This document shows, piece after piece, positions 25,565-37,341 of a DNA stretch of 64,000 nucleotides. Where the stretch lies: NCBI GenBank assembly GCA_032164295.1, contig JAJHTX010000011.1, forward strand, positions 682,001-746,000, written 5' to 3'. A program made the position numbers and the translations under genes. The notes under the pieces are model-generated. The model was not told the origin of the DNA. It made no database searches and saw nothing but the letters and a program-made list of their open reading frames with translations. Each line of letters begins with the position of its first letter. The stretch's first letter is position 1. The stretch is from Inonotus obliquus. Its lineage: Eukaryota > Basidiomycota > Agaricomycetes > Hymenochaetales > Hymenochaetaceae.

Positions 25565-28500
25565 TTACGCAGCTACCGCCACATAAGCCGTCGTCGACGC
25601 CCATTTTGAACCAAACCCTCCGCTCTTCTTCTCAGACGAACTGCGCGACGTCATGCTCGACAGCGCGTACCAGAACCAGTTCCGCGCGCTGCGCAAGCGA
25701 AAGAGGACGTCGCGCGGGGAACCTTTTGTCGGAGGTGGGGACACTGATCGGGAACGTCGGCGGGACTGAGATCTTGAACGAGTGAAGGACCAGGTCCGAG
25801 ACTTTGAAGCACTCGCGGATGGTCTTCGCGAGAAGGCTTTCGTCGCGGGAGTAGAGGAATTAGGAGGATCGATGCGTTGGCTTTTGGACTGGTCCTTCGG
25901 ATGAGGATAGCTCGCAGATCGTCGACGAGTATTCGACTGGATACTTGCTCCTGTCAATGATACCGCCTTGTCGCATGGGCCATCGCTGACAGTAGCAGAA
26001 ATGCGCGTTACGTCTTTACCCGCGTAGGCAGCCGAAAAACGCGCCGCAGCACCTGAAGCATGCGAGAGGCCAGTCTCGGTATCAGGCGTTGTTGCGGAAG
26101 GCGCTTTGGTGGTAGGGATCGGAACGAAGCCTGAGCTGGAAGAGGAGAACGGACGGCGGCTGACAAACTTGAGTAAGGAACGGGGCCTTGAACGTCGCCT
26201 CTCGGAGACGGTGTTCGGTTGACTTTGCATTGATGGACGGTCGGGTGTCTGCCGGCGCTGTAGAGACGCGGCATCTGCGGTCGGAGAGTTGGTGATTGAG
26301 ATATATTCTGAGACCCGCTCGGCACGAAAGGAATGGATGGACGCTACAGGCGTGACCTTTTTGCTTCCTGCCACCGACGCTTCGACGTACTGTAGGTAGG
26401 GCATGTACTCTCGGAAGTCCTCAGTTGTCGCACTCGCAGCAGCACGGACATTTGAGGCCGGAGCGCTCGCGTTCGCGTCTGTAGTGATAGCCATAAATGT
26501 CTGTCCGTTGTGGGTGGAATCTGATGAACTACTTTGCGATGAAGCAGTACTTGTCCACGGACCTGGAGATTCAATCGCGATTGCATGCAATGCACGAAGC
26601 GCCTCATCCGCGGAATTTGAGCGGGAGCTAATGCTTGGCGGGGGAACGCTGTACCTCTTCGAAGGACCGTCCGCGCCCTTTGCAGCATCTCGAGGACTGA
26701 CTTGAGGAGACGAGAACAAATCAAGTCCGAGGCCTTGTATTCCTGAATCTGATCGCGAGATAGGATGCGAATCGGCACGCTCCCCGTCTACCGGCTGGCG
26801 CGGCGCCATCACAGACACAGGAGACGCAGGAAAGGAACCTGGAAGACCAGGAAGATCATCTTCTTCGTCGGTATCCATCGCATGTCGATTCTCCTCATCG
26901 ACTACGCGTCGCAGATCCTCCACCCAAGAATCTCCACTACTCTCAGCACCAACACTCAGTTGCTTTCCAAGACCCTCAGCAAAGTCCGCGCCAAGTTCGT
27001 CTGTATCCATGAACTCCCCAAGCATCTCCTTGAATGCAATGTCCGCCGCACTTGAGAATCCGGCACGATAACATGAGGATGACAATGATGGATTCGCTGA
27101 TCGCCGAAATCCATGAGTGTAGCCAGATTGCCTCCGGCTCGTACGACTCTTGCCATCATCGGGATATACGGAAGTGGGAGATGCGACATCGGTAGGGGAA
27201 GCTGCGTAAATACTTCGGTCTATTGTCACCAAGTCGTCCATATTCGCAGATACCGGAGAAATCAAAGTTCGTCCCGACGAAGACACACGAAACGCATTCT
27301 CGCGCGCATCTTCTGTTGCAACAGCAGGCGAAGTACGGCTCACCGGAGAGGGAGAAAGGGAAAACCCATCAAAACTCGTGTGAAACGAGTCAGAATGGTT
27401 GACCTGTGAGTACCGCCGCGCATCATCCGAACCAAGGATTGCGTACTCGTCCTCGTCCGGCACACGGATCGGGCTGATCATATGAATGTCACTATCGCGC
27501 TGAGCTGCATACCTCCCTTCGCCAATCCGCTGATGCTCATCGACTTCCATCTCCGGTCCCGGGATAAAACTTGCAGATTGCGACACGCTGTAAGCGAATG
27601 GGCAACTCTCCACGGAATGTTCCTGCGCATGCTCTCTTACTGCATGGACCGACCGCACAGAGGAACGCGATCGAGTGTGTGTTCGGGCTGTTGCGGAGCC
27701 ATTGGTTTCGGAAGGCTGCACATGCAGCGGCATAAATGCGGGTAAGTCTACATTAACCCGGAGTTCGGGCTTTCTTCGTCGTGGCTGAAAACGAGCACGT
27801 CGCGAAGCACCATCACGAGTCGTGATTTGGGGATAAGGCTGACGACCGCGACTCCGTCCGCGATAGCGACTCCGTCGAGAAGGTGTGTAGTTGGGTTGAG
27901 CATAAACCTCTGGATAAGGCGACTTGGGCTGTTGCTCGGTCTCTGCTTTGATCGGCGTCTCAGGATCCACTGCATATGCATATGCGTAGCCCTCAGCCTC
28001 CTCAGCAAGTGTAAGATCGGCGTCAGAAACATGCGGCTCCGGTGCAATTTGCGAAACGCCTGGAGTCCTGGTAGCTGAGTATTCGGAGCCACTAGTACTG
28101 CTCGAAGCTCTCGATGAGGATGTACTTGACGCTGACGAAGAGGATGACGATGCCACTTCTGCATCAGATGGGTTTGCAAAGCGAATGTCTGATACGGACG
28201 AATCCTGAGGACTCGAGGAATTGACGCTCCAACGGGACGCCAATCGTGTCGAACCGATGGAGGGGGAGTGTTTACTGTAGACCACAGACTGCACTTCGAC
28301 TGATGTATCCTCCTTAGCTGGTGTTTCGGCGGGAGCTTCAGACGCTTCGAGCATTAACGACTGTGGTGGGGACTGAGCCACGGAATGTTCATATGATGCG
28401 CTTGAGGAGCGAGAACGTCTTTGTGCAACTTGGGGCTCCGGCGGAACGTCCTCGATAAGGTCCTGCGGAATCGGAATCTGGTTGGAGGCTCCACTATCAC

Positions 28501-29742
28501 TCGAGCCTGATGGGATATGCATTCCGACTTCCCACGGGCAACGGGCCATACCACCTTCGAAAACTACGTCTGGAGCGTACAGTCCTGAGCGTTGTCTCTT
28601 CAAGCTGCCGAAACTACGGCGTGATCGGGACTCGGATTCTTCAGCATTTGCAACAAGCTGGGCAACACCCTCAGCCAAACCTTCGACGCCGAAAGCTTCG
28701 CGGCGCTCCCATCGAACATCCAGCGCGTGAACAAGGATTTCATTCAGTCCGCTCGAGATCGGCAAAACTTGAGGCAAAAAGTTTTTCGGCGAAGCCAAAT
28801 AGGCGGAGAATGTGGGGTCGCTTGGTGAGGCACGTGCCCAAGGATTCCGCGCCGTCAAAAGATTAAGGAGGAGGATAGCAAGCGACCAGATGTCATTCGC
28901 AAGGGGAGAGTAAGGAGGGGAGGATGCGTTGCCATTCTGGCACTCTAAACATGACATGAGTTTACGTTCTTACGCCAATTCAATACGTAAAATAATGACA
29001 CGAACCAGGACTCATATGATAGACGCTTCCTGTTCGCCACTCTCTGCTCCGGCGCTCTGTCGTGGCAAGGCCGAAGTCGGCAAGACGAACTGTTGCGCCC
29101 CCATCCCAACAAAGGACGTTTTCGGGCTTAAGATCTCTGTGAAATATTCCCAGAGAATGACAGTGTGAGACCGCGGCAGCTAGCTGCTCGAACACTAAAT
29201 TGTATGTATGTTAATCGGATGCACTCTCCGACAGAGATCTTCGATTACGCACCTGAGCCGACAAGACCAGTACGACCCAGAAAGACCTGCTTATGCAGAA
29301 TAAGTGTAAATAAATCGCCGCAAGGGGCGTAATCCATGACTAAGAAAGTGTAAGGCGAAGGTAGTGACAGCGTCCCGTCCTCAGCGGGAAGTGCTGGTTC
29401 AATAATACGATGAAGGCGAACAATTCCTGGATGCGCGCCTGCGCCAGCCAGGCGATGGAGCGCGATCTCTCGCATGTGAAGGCGGCGTTGTCGCTGAGCC
29501 TGCTTAGGGTTATTGAGATTCGACGTGCGTAACAAACATTTGACAGCGTAAAGACCGCCAGTAGGTGAGACGGCGCGGTACACGACACCATAGCCACCAT
29601 AGCCAAGAACAGCGGCAAGCTGAAGTGCGCCGGCATTTGTGCCGTCGTCAATGAGAGTGCCTAGGGGAGGAGGGGACGGAGTCGTAGATGCGGACGCGCC
29701 TGCGCCGCCAGCAACGTTAGTGTTGAACTCGGGAGAAGGCAT
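25565..29742 (-). CDS. Ran1/Ksp1-like serine/threonine kinase with very long tail
   Basis: Three exons (29742-29253, 29194-29006 and 28944-25565) give 1,352 aa. The kinase domain spans about residues 40-310. It has glycine loop GYGGYGVVY (47-55), ATP-anchoring Lys68 in YAVKCL, catalytic loop HRDLKPEN with Asp185, DFG at 204-206, SPE, and [19 protein letters not shown] in subdomain IX-X. The loop-exon splice HMSP/ECQNG restores the SPE motif. The layout is closest to the fungal Ran1/Pat1, Ksp1 and Sks1 kinases, which control nutrient response and the switch to meiosis. The remaining 1,000-plus residues are Ser/Pro/Arg-rich and disordered, with [19 protein letters not shown] tracts near the end. 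The exact orthologue is uncertain, but the kinase assignment is not. Confidence 0.88.
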
Positions 29743-32700
29743 GGTGGTTGCGAAAAATCAGACTCGAACTCCTTGAACAAAGGTCGTAGCTAGCGCAGGA
29801 GGAGCTGAGGCACTAGGACAGGCGGAGAACGAAGCTGAGGGATGCATATTTTTGGGCGAAGGGGTGTCTAATAAAGGCTTCGGATGAATCTTGAAAATGA
29901 GGCAGCAGCATTGTGATCAATTGAGAATTGAGCAATGCCGCTGCAACGAGGCTTCGTTCCCACGAGTGGGAGTTCGTTCGTTCGGAAGACGATACATAGC
30001 ACATTAGTATTAGCCTTGAGAAGCAAAGTCTGAACACGCCAATCTCGCCCGATCAATGGCCCGTTGAAATGCTTTGGCGATCGCTTTAGATGGTGTGTAG
30101 CTCAGGTAGAAAATACCCCGAAAACGTTGAGCATCCTAATCCCTCAACGGAGAACTGCACTGCACCAGACGGACATATGAACACGCTGCGTATCGGCCAT
30201 ACCTTCCGATATGCCCAAGTTACCGGAACTAAAAGGGAAGCTTGACCCTTGGAACGTGTTCTGTTCTGTTTAGCTTGGTGGAAATTTGGAAGGTCACCTT
30301 CGGTGCATTCGCACCGGGTTTTGGAAATGGTTCCGTAAACTATACAGTGCCTCTCATTCGCCGTGTCCGAACCTTGGATATGAAAGAATTTGATGAATGA
30401 ACTTGTATGAGCACTTCACGAGACTCATGCTGAGTGGTTGTTGCAAAGTGAGAGAGAGTCACGTCGTCCCTCTATGGGAAAGGAAAGACCAAATCGGCAA
30501 AACCCGTGATTGTCCTTCACGAGCCACGACCGCACCCGCAAGTTCTTCAATTCACCTCTACCCATCTGCCGCAGCAGTAAAAAATCGTCGGTTCGATTGC
30601 AAAGATGGATAAGGAGGAAAACTGCTCAATTCACTCTCACGCTTCCTGATGTGCCGTCTGCCCTAGATTTGGGTCGAAGGTTTAATTAGGGCTGGTCATG
30701 GGCTTACCCACCGGCGTATCGAGAACTTCTCTTCCCCCGAATGATTAACACCCAAGCTGTATCGATCTTGCAGATACACCGCAATCTTGTTCATCTAAAC
30801 TCGCCAAGCTCTCGTGACTCTGAGTCTTGTACACGGGATGCCAACGCTCCCAGATAAATAGGTCAGCTGCTTGAGTCTGTTCTTTCAGTGGCAGATAGGC
30901 TGATAAGCTGGAAGAACAGGCTCTGACATGCCTATCGTTCAGGGGGTCACCCTCTCCACCCGTCTGACTCATCGCACACGAATAGCTCTGGGTTCTGCGT
31001 ACCAGTGGATGACTTTCAGGGCGAGGTGTCAGAATTGGAAACTACTGGAAATTCCTCACTCATAGATCTTCATAGATACGGACCACAAAGCTACTCCAAT
31101 TCCCCATTTATACAAAGTGAAGTCGACAGAAGTCTCTGGACTGAGGAAACATCTCGGTGGGGTAACAATGACGCAGAGAATTGGTACTTTCGTCAATGGA
31201 TATCGGTAGTCATTGACCACATTCGTTCATTATGTTCTTAGATGACCTGGCCCAGGGTATGATGCCCTCGTATCCGATTTCTTGGATTGCTCTTGAACTG
31301 CATCGGTCGAAGTATACGATACGCTTCAAAGTTAAGGGGAAAACCTGCCAGTGTACAGCTCAAAGGAACGAAAGTCGAGGCTTACGATGACGACTGCGAG
31401 ATCTCTCCATACAATTTGTCCTGTCTGTCTATCTATCTCGCCTGCATCTTTCAATTGCTGAAATTTCTAGAATGAAGACCTTCTATGCCCTTGATACGGT
31501 GATTCGCAAAGAGTCAAGACTTGAGGCAACATGTCCTGTCAAGTGCACATTAATATCTTGTGCTCTTGTCGTATCCTACTCGCGGAAACATGGACGAACG
31601 TGATTGGCATGCTCTCGCTTCTACTCTGTGGAAACATGTGAATACCTCGCTGCATGAAATACTCAATCCGGGTCCACCACTCTCAATGAGTCGAACTTCT
31701 TGATTGTTCCTGTATGAGCCACCGATGTGTTGTTCGTTATCCATTCAAGTCGACGGATTATCCAGACGAGTTCATTGTCTTGTCTCTTACGATATCGTTC
31801 TGTCCCTGGTCTTTGAAGTCACTGTACAATGAGCGCGAAATGAAGGCACGCTTTTACACTTGCACAAACGGCACGGCATGTTTCACCTTCTACCGCATGG
31901 TATCCACGAGATTCACATAGAACTAGCTATCGGCACTGTAACGGACCATCTTGCGGGTGAACGGGTTTACCAGAAAGGAAGGATTCAAGCCTATGACCCT
32001 GCTTCTTCTTCTCGCTTCCTCGTTCATTTAGAATCCAGCGGTTCGGAGCCCGGTACAGGCTTACAGCTCATACTAGTGCACTAGAAGCAGTTGAATGCAC
32101 GAGCTCTGGACCTTCGTTACCAGTAACGTTCATGAATATCCGACATCGTCTGTTCGGTGCAGCAACGTCATGTTCCGAAACTTTGAACCTTTTTTATGGA
32201 GCTATGTTCCTGTTTGCCCCAATGCTTGTTGAAGGTCTGTTTTCCCGTACCTGGCGCCCTGGCATGTCTTACTGATCAGATAGCTCAATAACTGAAGATA
32301 TGCTCTTTCGTGGTACCTTTCTGGAGCAATGAATTTACGCCATGCAGCCTGGCTTTCAAACCCCAGCGCAGTATCGGCGTGCCAGTACATGCATATGATG
32401 CAACTCGATCTCAGTGATGATGGCAACGGGATCCGGCCTTCGCTAAACGGACAAGATGAACGGGGACCTGGTTTGTGGACTGAGTTACATGTAAATCAGT
32501 CCACCAACTTTCATGCGGGTATGGCTCTCCGTCATTAATCCTCGAAAGCTCATAGTTCAACCGGATCAAGAGTCAAGACCTTCATATTGACTCATTGGAT
32601 ATGTGTGAAGAAGATAGTGACAAGTTACCGAGATACTCCGTCCAGTCTCTCTTGGGTCAAATATTGACGAGGACTACCTGAACTACTCTACGACTTCTCT

Positions 32701-33420
32701 ATTCCGAGCTCGCTGAACGGACCGTCTTGGTCAATGGAACTGTGAATACTGAACATACTGTCGGAGATAGAGCAAACCAAGAATATCATTCGTCTCTCGC
32801 CTCTCTACCTTTGTCTTTCGTACTCAACGACTGCCCTCCGTCTAACTGTTTCGTGGCATGCTGCTGCAGCTGAAGATGCTCTTCAAGATTTCAAGAAGGC
32901 TAAGGGTCTCTCAATAGCAGCCGCAGCATCGCCACTGACATTTCTCGTGATCTTCGAGGGTGGGGTGGGTGGGGTGATCGCGGGATACAGTAACAATGGC
33001 CGACTCTGGATGCGTGAGAACATATCCCATATTCGACTAACCAACTGAAAAACATACTGCTTTGGGTCGATGTAATATGCACGACACAGTCACTTCACAT
33101 ATCGACGCAGCAATGAATCCCCATTTCCTTGATCTAGCTCTGAACTACTACTTGATCTGAAAAACTTAGCCACTCCACCACGTGCATCCTAGAATGCCGA
33201 GACTGTCACTTAGCCGCAGCGTCAGCGTGCGCAGCAGCGCCCATCCTTTTGGCCATCAGTTTCAGCAATGGCTCTCAGTGATTGTTGCACTTGCACATTT
33301 CTTTTCTCCGTGATGATGCAGTGCTATGTAGCTTCTCCATTGCACAGCCTCGAGATGGGCGTTCATGACACAATATATATAATCGGACCCATGTGATCCA
33401 CACGACTACAAGTTGTAGCC
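29743..33420. other. Gene-poor 3.7 kb region before the DUF6593 pair
   Basis: No family was recognised in any frame. Short frames with ATG starts (for example 31005-31241 and 32329-32538) are isolated and lack paired splice signals that would link them. The part nearest 29743 is the kinase promoter. From about 32,690 on, the sequence is the left flank of the segmental duplication. Confidence 0.5.
33373..33381 (+). promoter_or_regulatory. TATA box of DUF6593 copy 1
   Basis: A TATATATAA run stands about 45 bp before the start codon. Copy 2 has TATATA at 35164, at nearly the same distance, so the element is conserved between the paralogues. Confidence 0.5.
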
Positions 33421-34291
33421 ATGGGTCAATCACAATCACACTCAATCCCTGTCGAGCACGCACGCCTCATATTCTCCAACAACAGTCTTCGTAATTCATC
33501 ACTCCAATGCGATGCCTTGGGTCTACACTACCAACTCATCACTCCGATGGACGGGTTATTAAAGAACGAACGAACGACTACTATTACAAGATGGGACCCT
33601 CATCAAGGCAAAGATGTTGTACTTGCTGAATGGAGTAGGAAACAAGTAGGATCGAGTCGTATACGTCTGCATTTTGAAAGGCCGTTGGTTGGTGATGGGC
33701 CGGGTCCGGGTTCTGATGGATTTATTCGGGTAAAGCAATTCTTTCCGAAGACGAGTAACTTCTGGAGTCTTGTATATTTGCAAGTACAAGCCATTTCTTC
33801 ACTTCTAACCACTGACCCCGGCTTTTCCTCAATAGTAAACGCACTTTTACAACGAGCGATGGAAGACGTTATACCTGGAAATCTCGTGACTCTTCATTGA
33901 GGGTGCGTGTAAACTTTTCTATGACAATGCTGATTTCAAATCTCTGCGTTGAAAACAGTTGTTTGAAGAAGGGTCAGACCTCCCAATCGCGGAGTATATA
34001 GACAAGCATTTCGTCATAAATAAATGCGATGCACACATCAGGCTCGCGCCAGGCTGCGAGGAAATTCTGGATTATATCGTTGGTGAGTCCGAGTCGTTAA
34101 TATCTCTCACAAAGTGTCTCATCACTGTCGTACTAACTGGTCGGGACTCACACAGTGACTTGTATTATTGCCGAGAGAAAAAGAAGAGATGCGAAGGGTG
34201 AGTTTTTGTCTCCTCCAGTATTTGTGAGCTTTAGTTGCTAACCTGTTATACAGAGCAAGAAAGTGCTGCTGCAAGCAGTGGAGGCGGTTGA
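33421..34291 (+). CDS. DUF6593 domain protein, copy 1
   Basis: Five exons (33421-33779, 33836-33902, 33959-34082, 34156-34197 and 34254-34291) give 209 aa starting MGQSQSHSIPVEHARL. Family marks are TTTITRWDPHQGKDVVLAEW, RTFTTSDGRRYTWKSRD, LRLAPGC-type and DYIVVTCIIAERKRRDA, which together fit basidiomycete DUF6593, a beta-rich LURP-one/scramblase-like fold of unknown role. The tail is Ser/Gly-rich. The first intron begins GCAAGT instead of GTAAGT. The GC donor is required to keep the frame and sits exactly where copy 2 has GT, so it is a GC-AG intron rather than an error in the model. Met-Gly at the N-terminus could allow N-myristoylation (inference). Confidence 0.85.
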
Positions 34292-35211
34292 AACCTCGTG
34301 ATACCACCCACCGGAGTTTGATATCCCCAACCGAACGACATTTTCGGATTTTTCTCCTCCTGCATTGTATAATTCGCAATTAATTGATCAAGGCTTGAAG
34401 CGCACAGCACCATTCCGTTGCCCCTCTAATAATCGATATCTCCGAAGCTGTCGCGCTATGTTCAAATCGTTGAGGATTTGACGTGCATAGCGCTGTGATT
34501 TTCCGAGCTCGTTAAACGGACTGGCTTGATCTCATAGAACTGGTAACATACCGCCGGAGGGAGAGTAAACTACGAATTTCAATTATCTACCTACTTCCAT
34601 TACTCAAGGACTGTCTTACGTCCAAATGCTTCGTAGTAACACTCTGTAATTGAAGATTCTCTTTAAACTCAAGACTATAATCACAAGGGGATGCATTGCA
34701 CCCATTGTTAGCACAATTCTAAAACCAACTGAGCTAAAGGACGGTAATTTTTTTGGAGAGGTTGACTGGGTTATCGCCTATCGCCAAGTGGCCACTAACA
34801 CTTTCCGTGATCTTCTGTACGTGATGCGGGACACAGCAGCCGAATGTGCCGAATCTGAAAGCGTGAGAACTTACTCCAACATTCAATTTCTTTATTCCTT
34901 TGGCCGATGAAAAATGCACTGCGCACTCACTTCAAGGCTCGTGGTCCACTTGAATTGAAAAATCACCCATCAGTCAGGTACCATAATATTAGCATGCCGC
35001 CAAGACTGAAGCTTTCGGCGTGCGCCGTGTTCGCAGCAGTGCCCGTTCTCTTGGCCATCATTAATGGCGCGCAGCGGTTGTAGCATTCATTCCATTCTCC
35101 ATGATGACTGGAAGCGCTATTTAAGTAGCTGCTGCCTCGAGGTGAGTGTTAATGACGTGAAGCTATATACACAAAACCACCAGACCCATACACCAACTTC
35201 AAATTGTAGCC
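34292..35211. other. Spacer between the two DUF6593 genes
   Basis: This contains the 3' flank of copy 1 and, from about 34,490, the duplicated promoter flank of copy 2. A plus frame at 34650-34910 has no counterpart in the other copy and looks spurious. Confidence 0.5.
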
Positions 35212-36260
35212 ATGGGTCAATCACACTCGATCCCTGTCGAACACGCACGCCTCATATTCTCCACCAACAGTCTTCGTAACTCCTCACTCCAATGCGATGC
35301 CTTGGGTCTACATTACCAACTCTCCACCCCAATGGATGGACTAATAAAGAACGAACGAACGACTACTATCACACGATGGGACCCTCATCAAGGCAAAGAC
35401 GTTGTACTTGCTGAATGGAGTAGGAAACAGGTAGGATCGAATCGCATACGTCTACATTTCGAAAGGCCGTTGGTTGGTGAAGGGCCAGGCTCGGTTTCTG
35501 ATGATGGAAACGAAGATGGGTTTATTCCGGTGAAGCAGTTCTTTCCGAGAACAAGTGGATTCTGGGGTGGTGTTAATTTGTAAGTACAAGCTATTTCTTC
35601 CATGATTTCACTTCTGACCCACTGCCCCTGTAAAACTCTCCTCATCAGTAAACGCACTTTTACAACGGGCGAGGGGAGGAGCTATACCTGGAGATCTCGT
35701 GACTGGTCATTGAAGGTGCATGAGATCTTTCTACCTGACACTGCTACGAGACTAATATCGACATTCTGCTTTACAAAAAGCTATACGAAGAAGGGTCAGA
35801 CCTCCCAATTGCAGAGTATATCGATAAACGCTTCTTCATGAATAAAGGCAATGCATACCTCAGGCTCGCTCCAGGCTGTGAGCAAATTCTGGATTATATC
35901 GTTGGTAAGTCACTTATCACATATTAATATACTCATATGTCGTGTCTCTCCATAGTCTGACTGGTCGGAACTTACCCAGTGACCTGTATTATTGCCGAGC
36001 GGAAGAGACGAGATGCGAAGAGTGAGTTAATCCGTCTTTCATTTCTTCTGTATACAGTTTGCTAACTTGTTATACAGAGCGGCAAAGAGCTTCCTCGGGT
36101 GGTGGAGGAAGCTAAATATCTTCCGGGTGACTAATACCACCTACCAGAGTTCGATGTCCCTGACTCGATTTTCTTTCTCCTCCTACCACTTATGGTTCGG
36201 AATCGCTTGACCAAGGCCTGAAAGTACCTAGCGCCTTCGCCCTCCGTTCCTAATTCCCCA
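34490..36260. repeat. Segmental duplication, copy 2
   Basis: Second copy of the unit at 32690-34430, in direct orientation. Flank similarity is patchy with many small indels. Exon order, lengths (apart from a 9-nt longer first exon) and intron phases of the enclosed gene match copy 1. Confidence 0.75.
35212..36115 (+). CDS. DUF6593 domain protein, copy 2
   Basis: Five exons (35212-35579, 35649-35715, 35781-35904, 35980-36021 and 36078-36115) give 212 aa starting MGQSHSIPVEHARLIF. It matches copy 1 through TTTITRWDPHQGKDVVLAEW, RTFTTGEGRSYTWRSRD and DYIVVTCIIAERKRRDA. Exons 2-5 have identical lengths in both genes. Exon 1 is 9 nt longer, from a short acidic insertion (SDDGNED) before FIPVKQFFPR. 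The first intron uses the normal GTAAGT donor. In the domain core the usual SDGR has become GEGR, so this copy may be the more diverged. The function of the family is unknown. Confidence 0.87.
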
Positions 36261-37014
36261 TTTCACTGCTCATGGCAGAATGTATCGTCAATCTTAACGC
36301 TCCAAGTGCCAAAGCGTCACTGATTCTGTCGCTCAATTGTCATATCGGTGAGGAGCTTCGTCCCTTTTGCACACCAGGGGAAGGGGAAGGGGAAGAAAGG
36401 CACTCTGATAAGAAAAGTTGTTTACGTCCACTTGCTATTGTATTTATCCTATGCACAGCAATCCTTTCCTTCCTCTTGGCTATCCATTCGATAAAAGTGG
36501 TCAATCCAGCTCGATTTATCCAATGTATAATCATCGTAATATTTCACTTCGCTACTTTACAATATCACTGTAGACGCAATGTTCGACGTATGAAATATAT
36601 GTATTTTTAATGCGTTTATAACGGCAAAAGCCATAACGAACTTTATGAATAATCAAATATATTGAATGAAGATGAGTAAACTAACCAAGAAGCGTCGAAA
36701 GAATCCGTACCCGAACACCTACACAAGAACATCATAATAGTCAATGAAAAAGGAACCTCCACAATGGCAAAACTCGAATCTCAAAAATCCTTCGAACTCA
36801 GCATAAAAAAGGAATCAAGCACCTAAATTCTTCCTTCTTCTTCTTCAACTAACACAACCCCCGAATCTTACCCCGCACTAGTACTTTCTTTCTAAACCTC
36901 TTACTCCGCACTCCGCATAAATCTACCCGACTTCTTCTCTTCTCTTCAATCTCTTTAATCCCTAATCAAAGAAGGACTGCGGCTGCGAATTCCGCTCCAG
37001 TTGTACTTGTGGTT
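36116..37014. other. 3' flank of DUF6593 copy 2 and AT-rich spacer
   Basis: Mostly non-coding. It contains a doubtful small reading frame (36272-36610) and AT-rich sequence from 36600 to 36960. Confidence 0.45.
36272..36610 (+). CDS. Doubtful small membrane-like reading frame
   Basis: A 112-codon frame starting at a true ATG (MAECIVNLNAPSAK). It has two hydrophobic stretches, about residues 50-72 (AIVFILCTAILSFLLAIHSI) and 80-97, and ends in KYMYF. A GGGGAA triplet repeat at 36377-36394 falls inside it and gives a Gly/Glu run. It follows closely on DUF6593 copy 2, has no equivalent behind copy 1 and no family match that I recognise, so it may be chance or a species-specific gene. Confidence 0.2.
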   Translation: MAECIVNLNAPSAKASLILSLNCHIGEELRPFCTPGEGEGEERHSDKKSCLRPLAIVFILCTAILSFLLAIHSIKVVNPARFIQCIIIVIFHFATLQYHCRRNVRRMKYMYF

Positions 37015-37341
37015 CTATATACGGTTGCGAACAATGGTGGGTGTATCAGCGGAAGAGAACTGGGGACTCGGAGGAGTGATAGGTTCGGAAGATGTTCGTT
37101 GAATTTCTTCGATTCGCAAATCAGAATTGCAGGATCGGATTTGCCGCACCTGCCTAGGCTCATGAGTTATGTTCCGAACCGAATCAGGAGATGCACGAAC
37201 CGTAACTGAAGTTTGTTCAGCTTCTTTCAATTGCGACTGAACCAACTCGAATTCCCTGGATGCCGACATAATTAATGCTGATCGACTTCGCCTAAAACAA
37301 TTTCCTCTTTTCTTTTTTTTGAAGATGGTGAAAAAAGGCAT
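37015..37341 (-). CDS. Small hypothetical protein
   Basis: 108 codons from a true ATG, MPFFTIFKKKKRGNCF, then a charged, serine-rich chain ending TIVRNRI. No domain was recognised. The hydrophobic-then-basic start resembles the MNFLKSARFTKIAERQ start of the repeat gene just upstream, which hints at a related short leader, but the similarity is too slight to claim homology. An extra 3' exon is possible. Confidence 0.3.
   Translation of the reverse strand: MPFFTIFKKKKRGNCFRRSRSALIMSASREFELVQSQLKEAEQTSVTVRASPDSVRNITHEPRQVRQIRSCNSDLRIEEIQRTSSEPITPPSPQFSSADTPTIVRNRI

Larger units (their letters stand above)
32690..34430. repeat. Segmental duplication, copy 1
   Basis: This stretch is similar in order and sequence to 34490-36260, about 1.79 kb further on. 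It includes the TTCCGAGCTCG motif at 32702 (matched at 34501), a CTTTTGGCCATCA-type block just upstream of the gene, the whole DUF6593 gene and its 3' flank. The boundaries are approximate. Coding parts are much better conserved than the flanks, so the duplication is not recent. Confidence 0.75.

Noticed and set aside
30510..30610. GGTTCGATTGC, resembling a tRNA B box
   Set aside because: No A box, no 7-bp acceptor stem and no foldable anticodon arm could be found at the right distance.
36377..36395. Possible G-quadruplex from repeated GGGGAA
   Set aside because: Only three adjacent G4 runs are present, and the next G run is a GG pair, so a stable four-run quadruplex is not supported.
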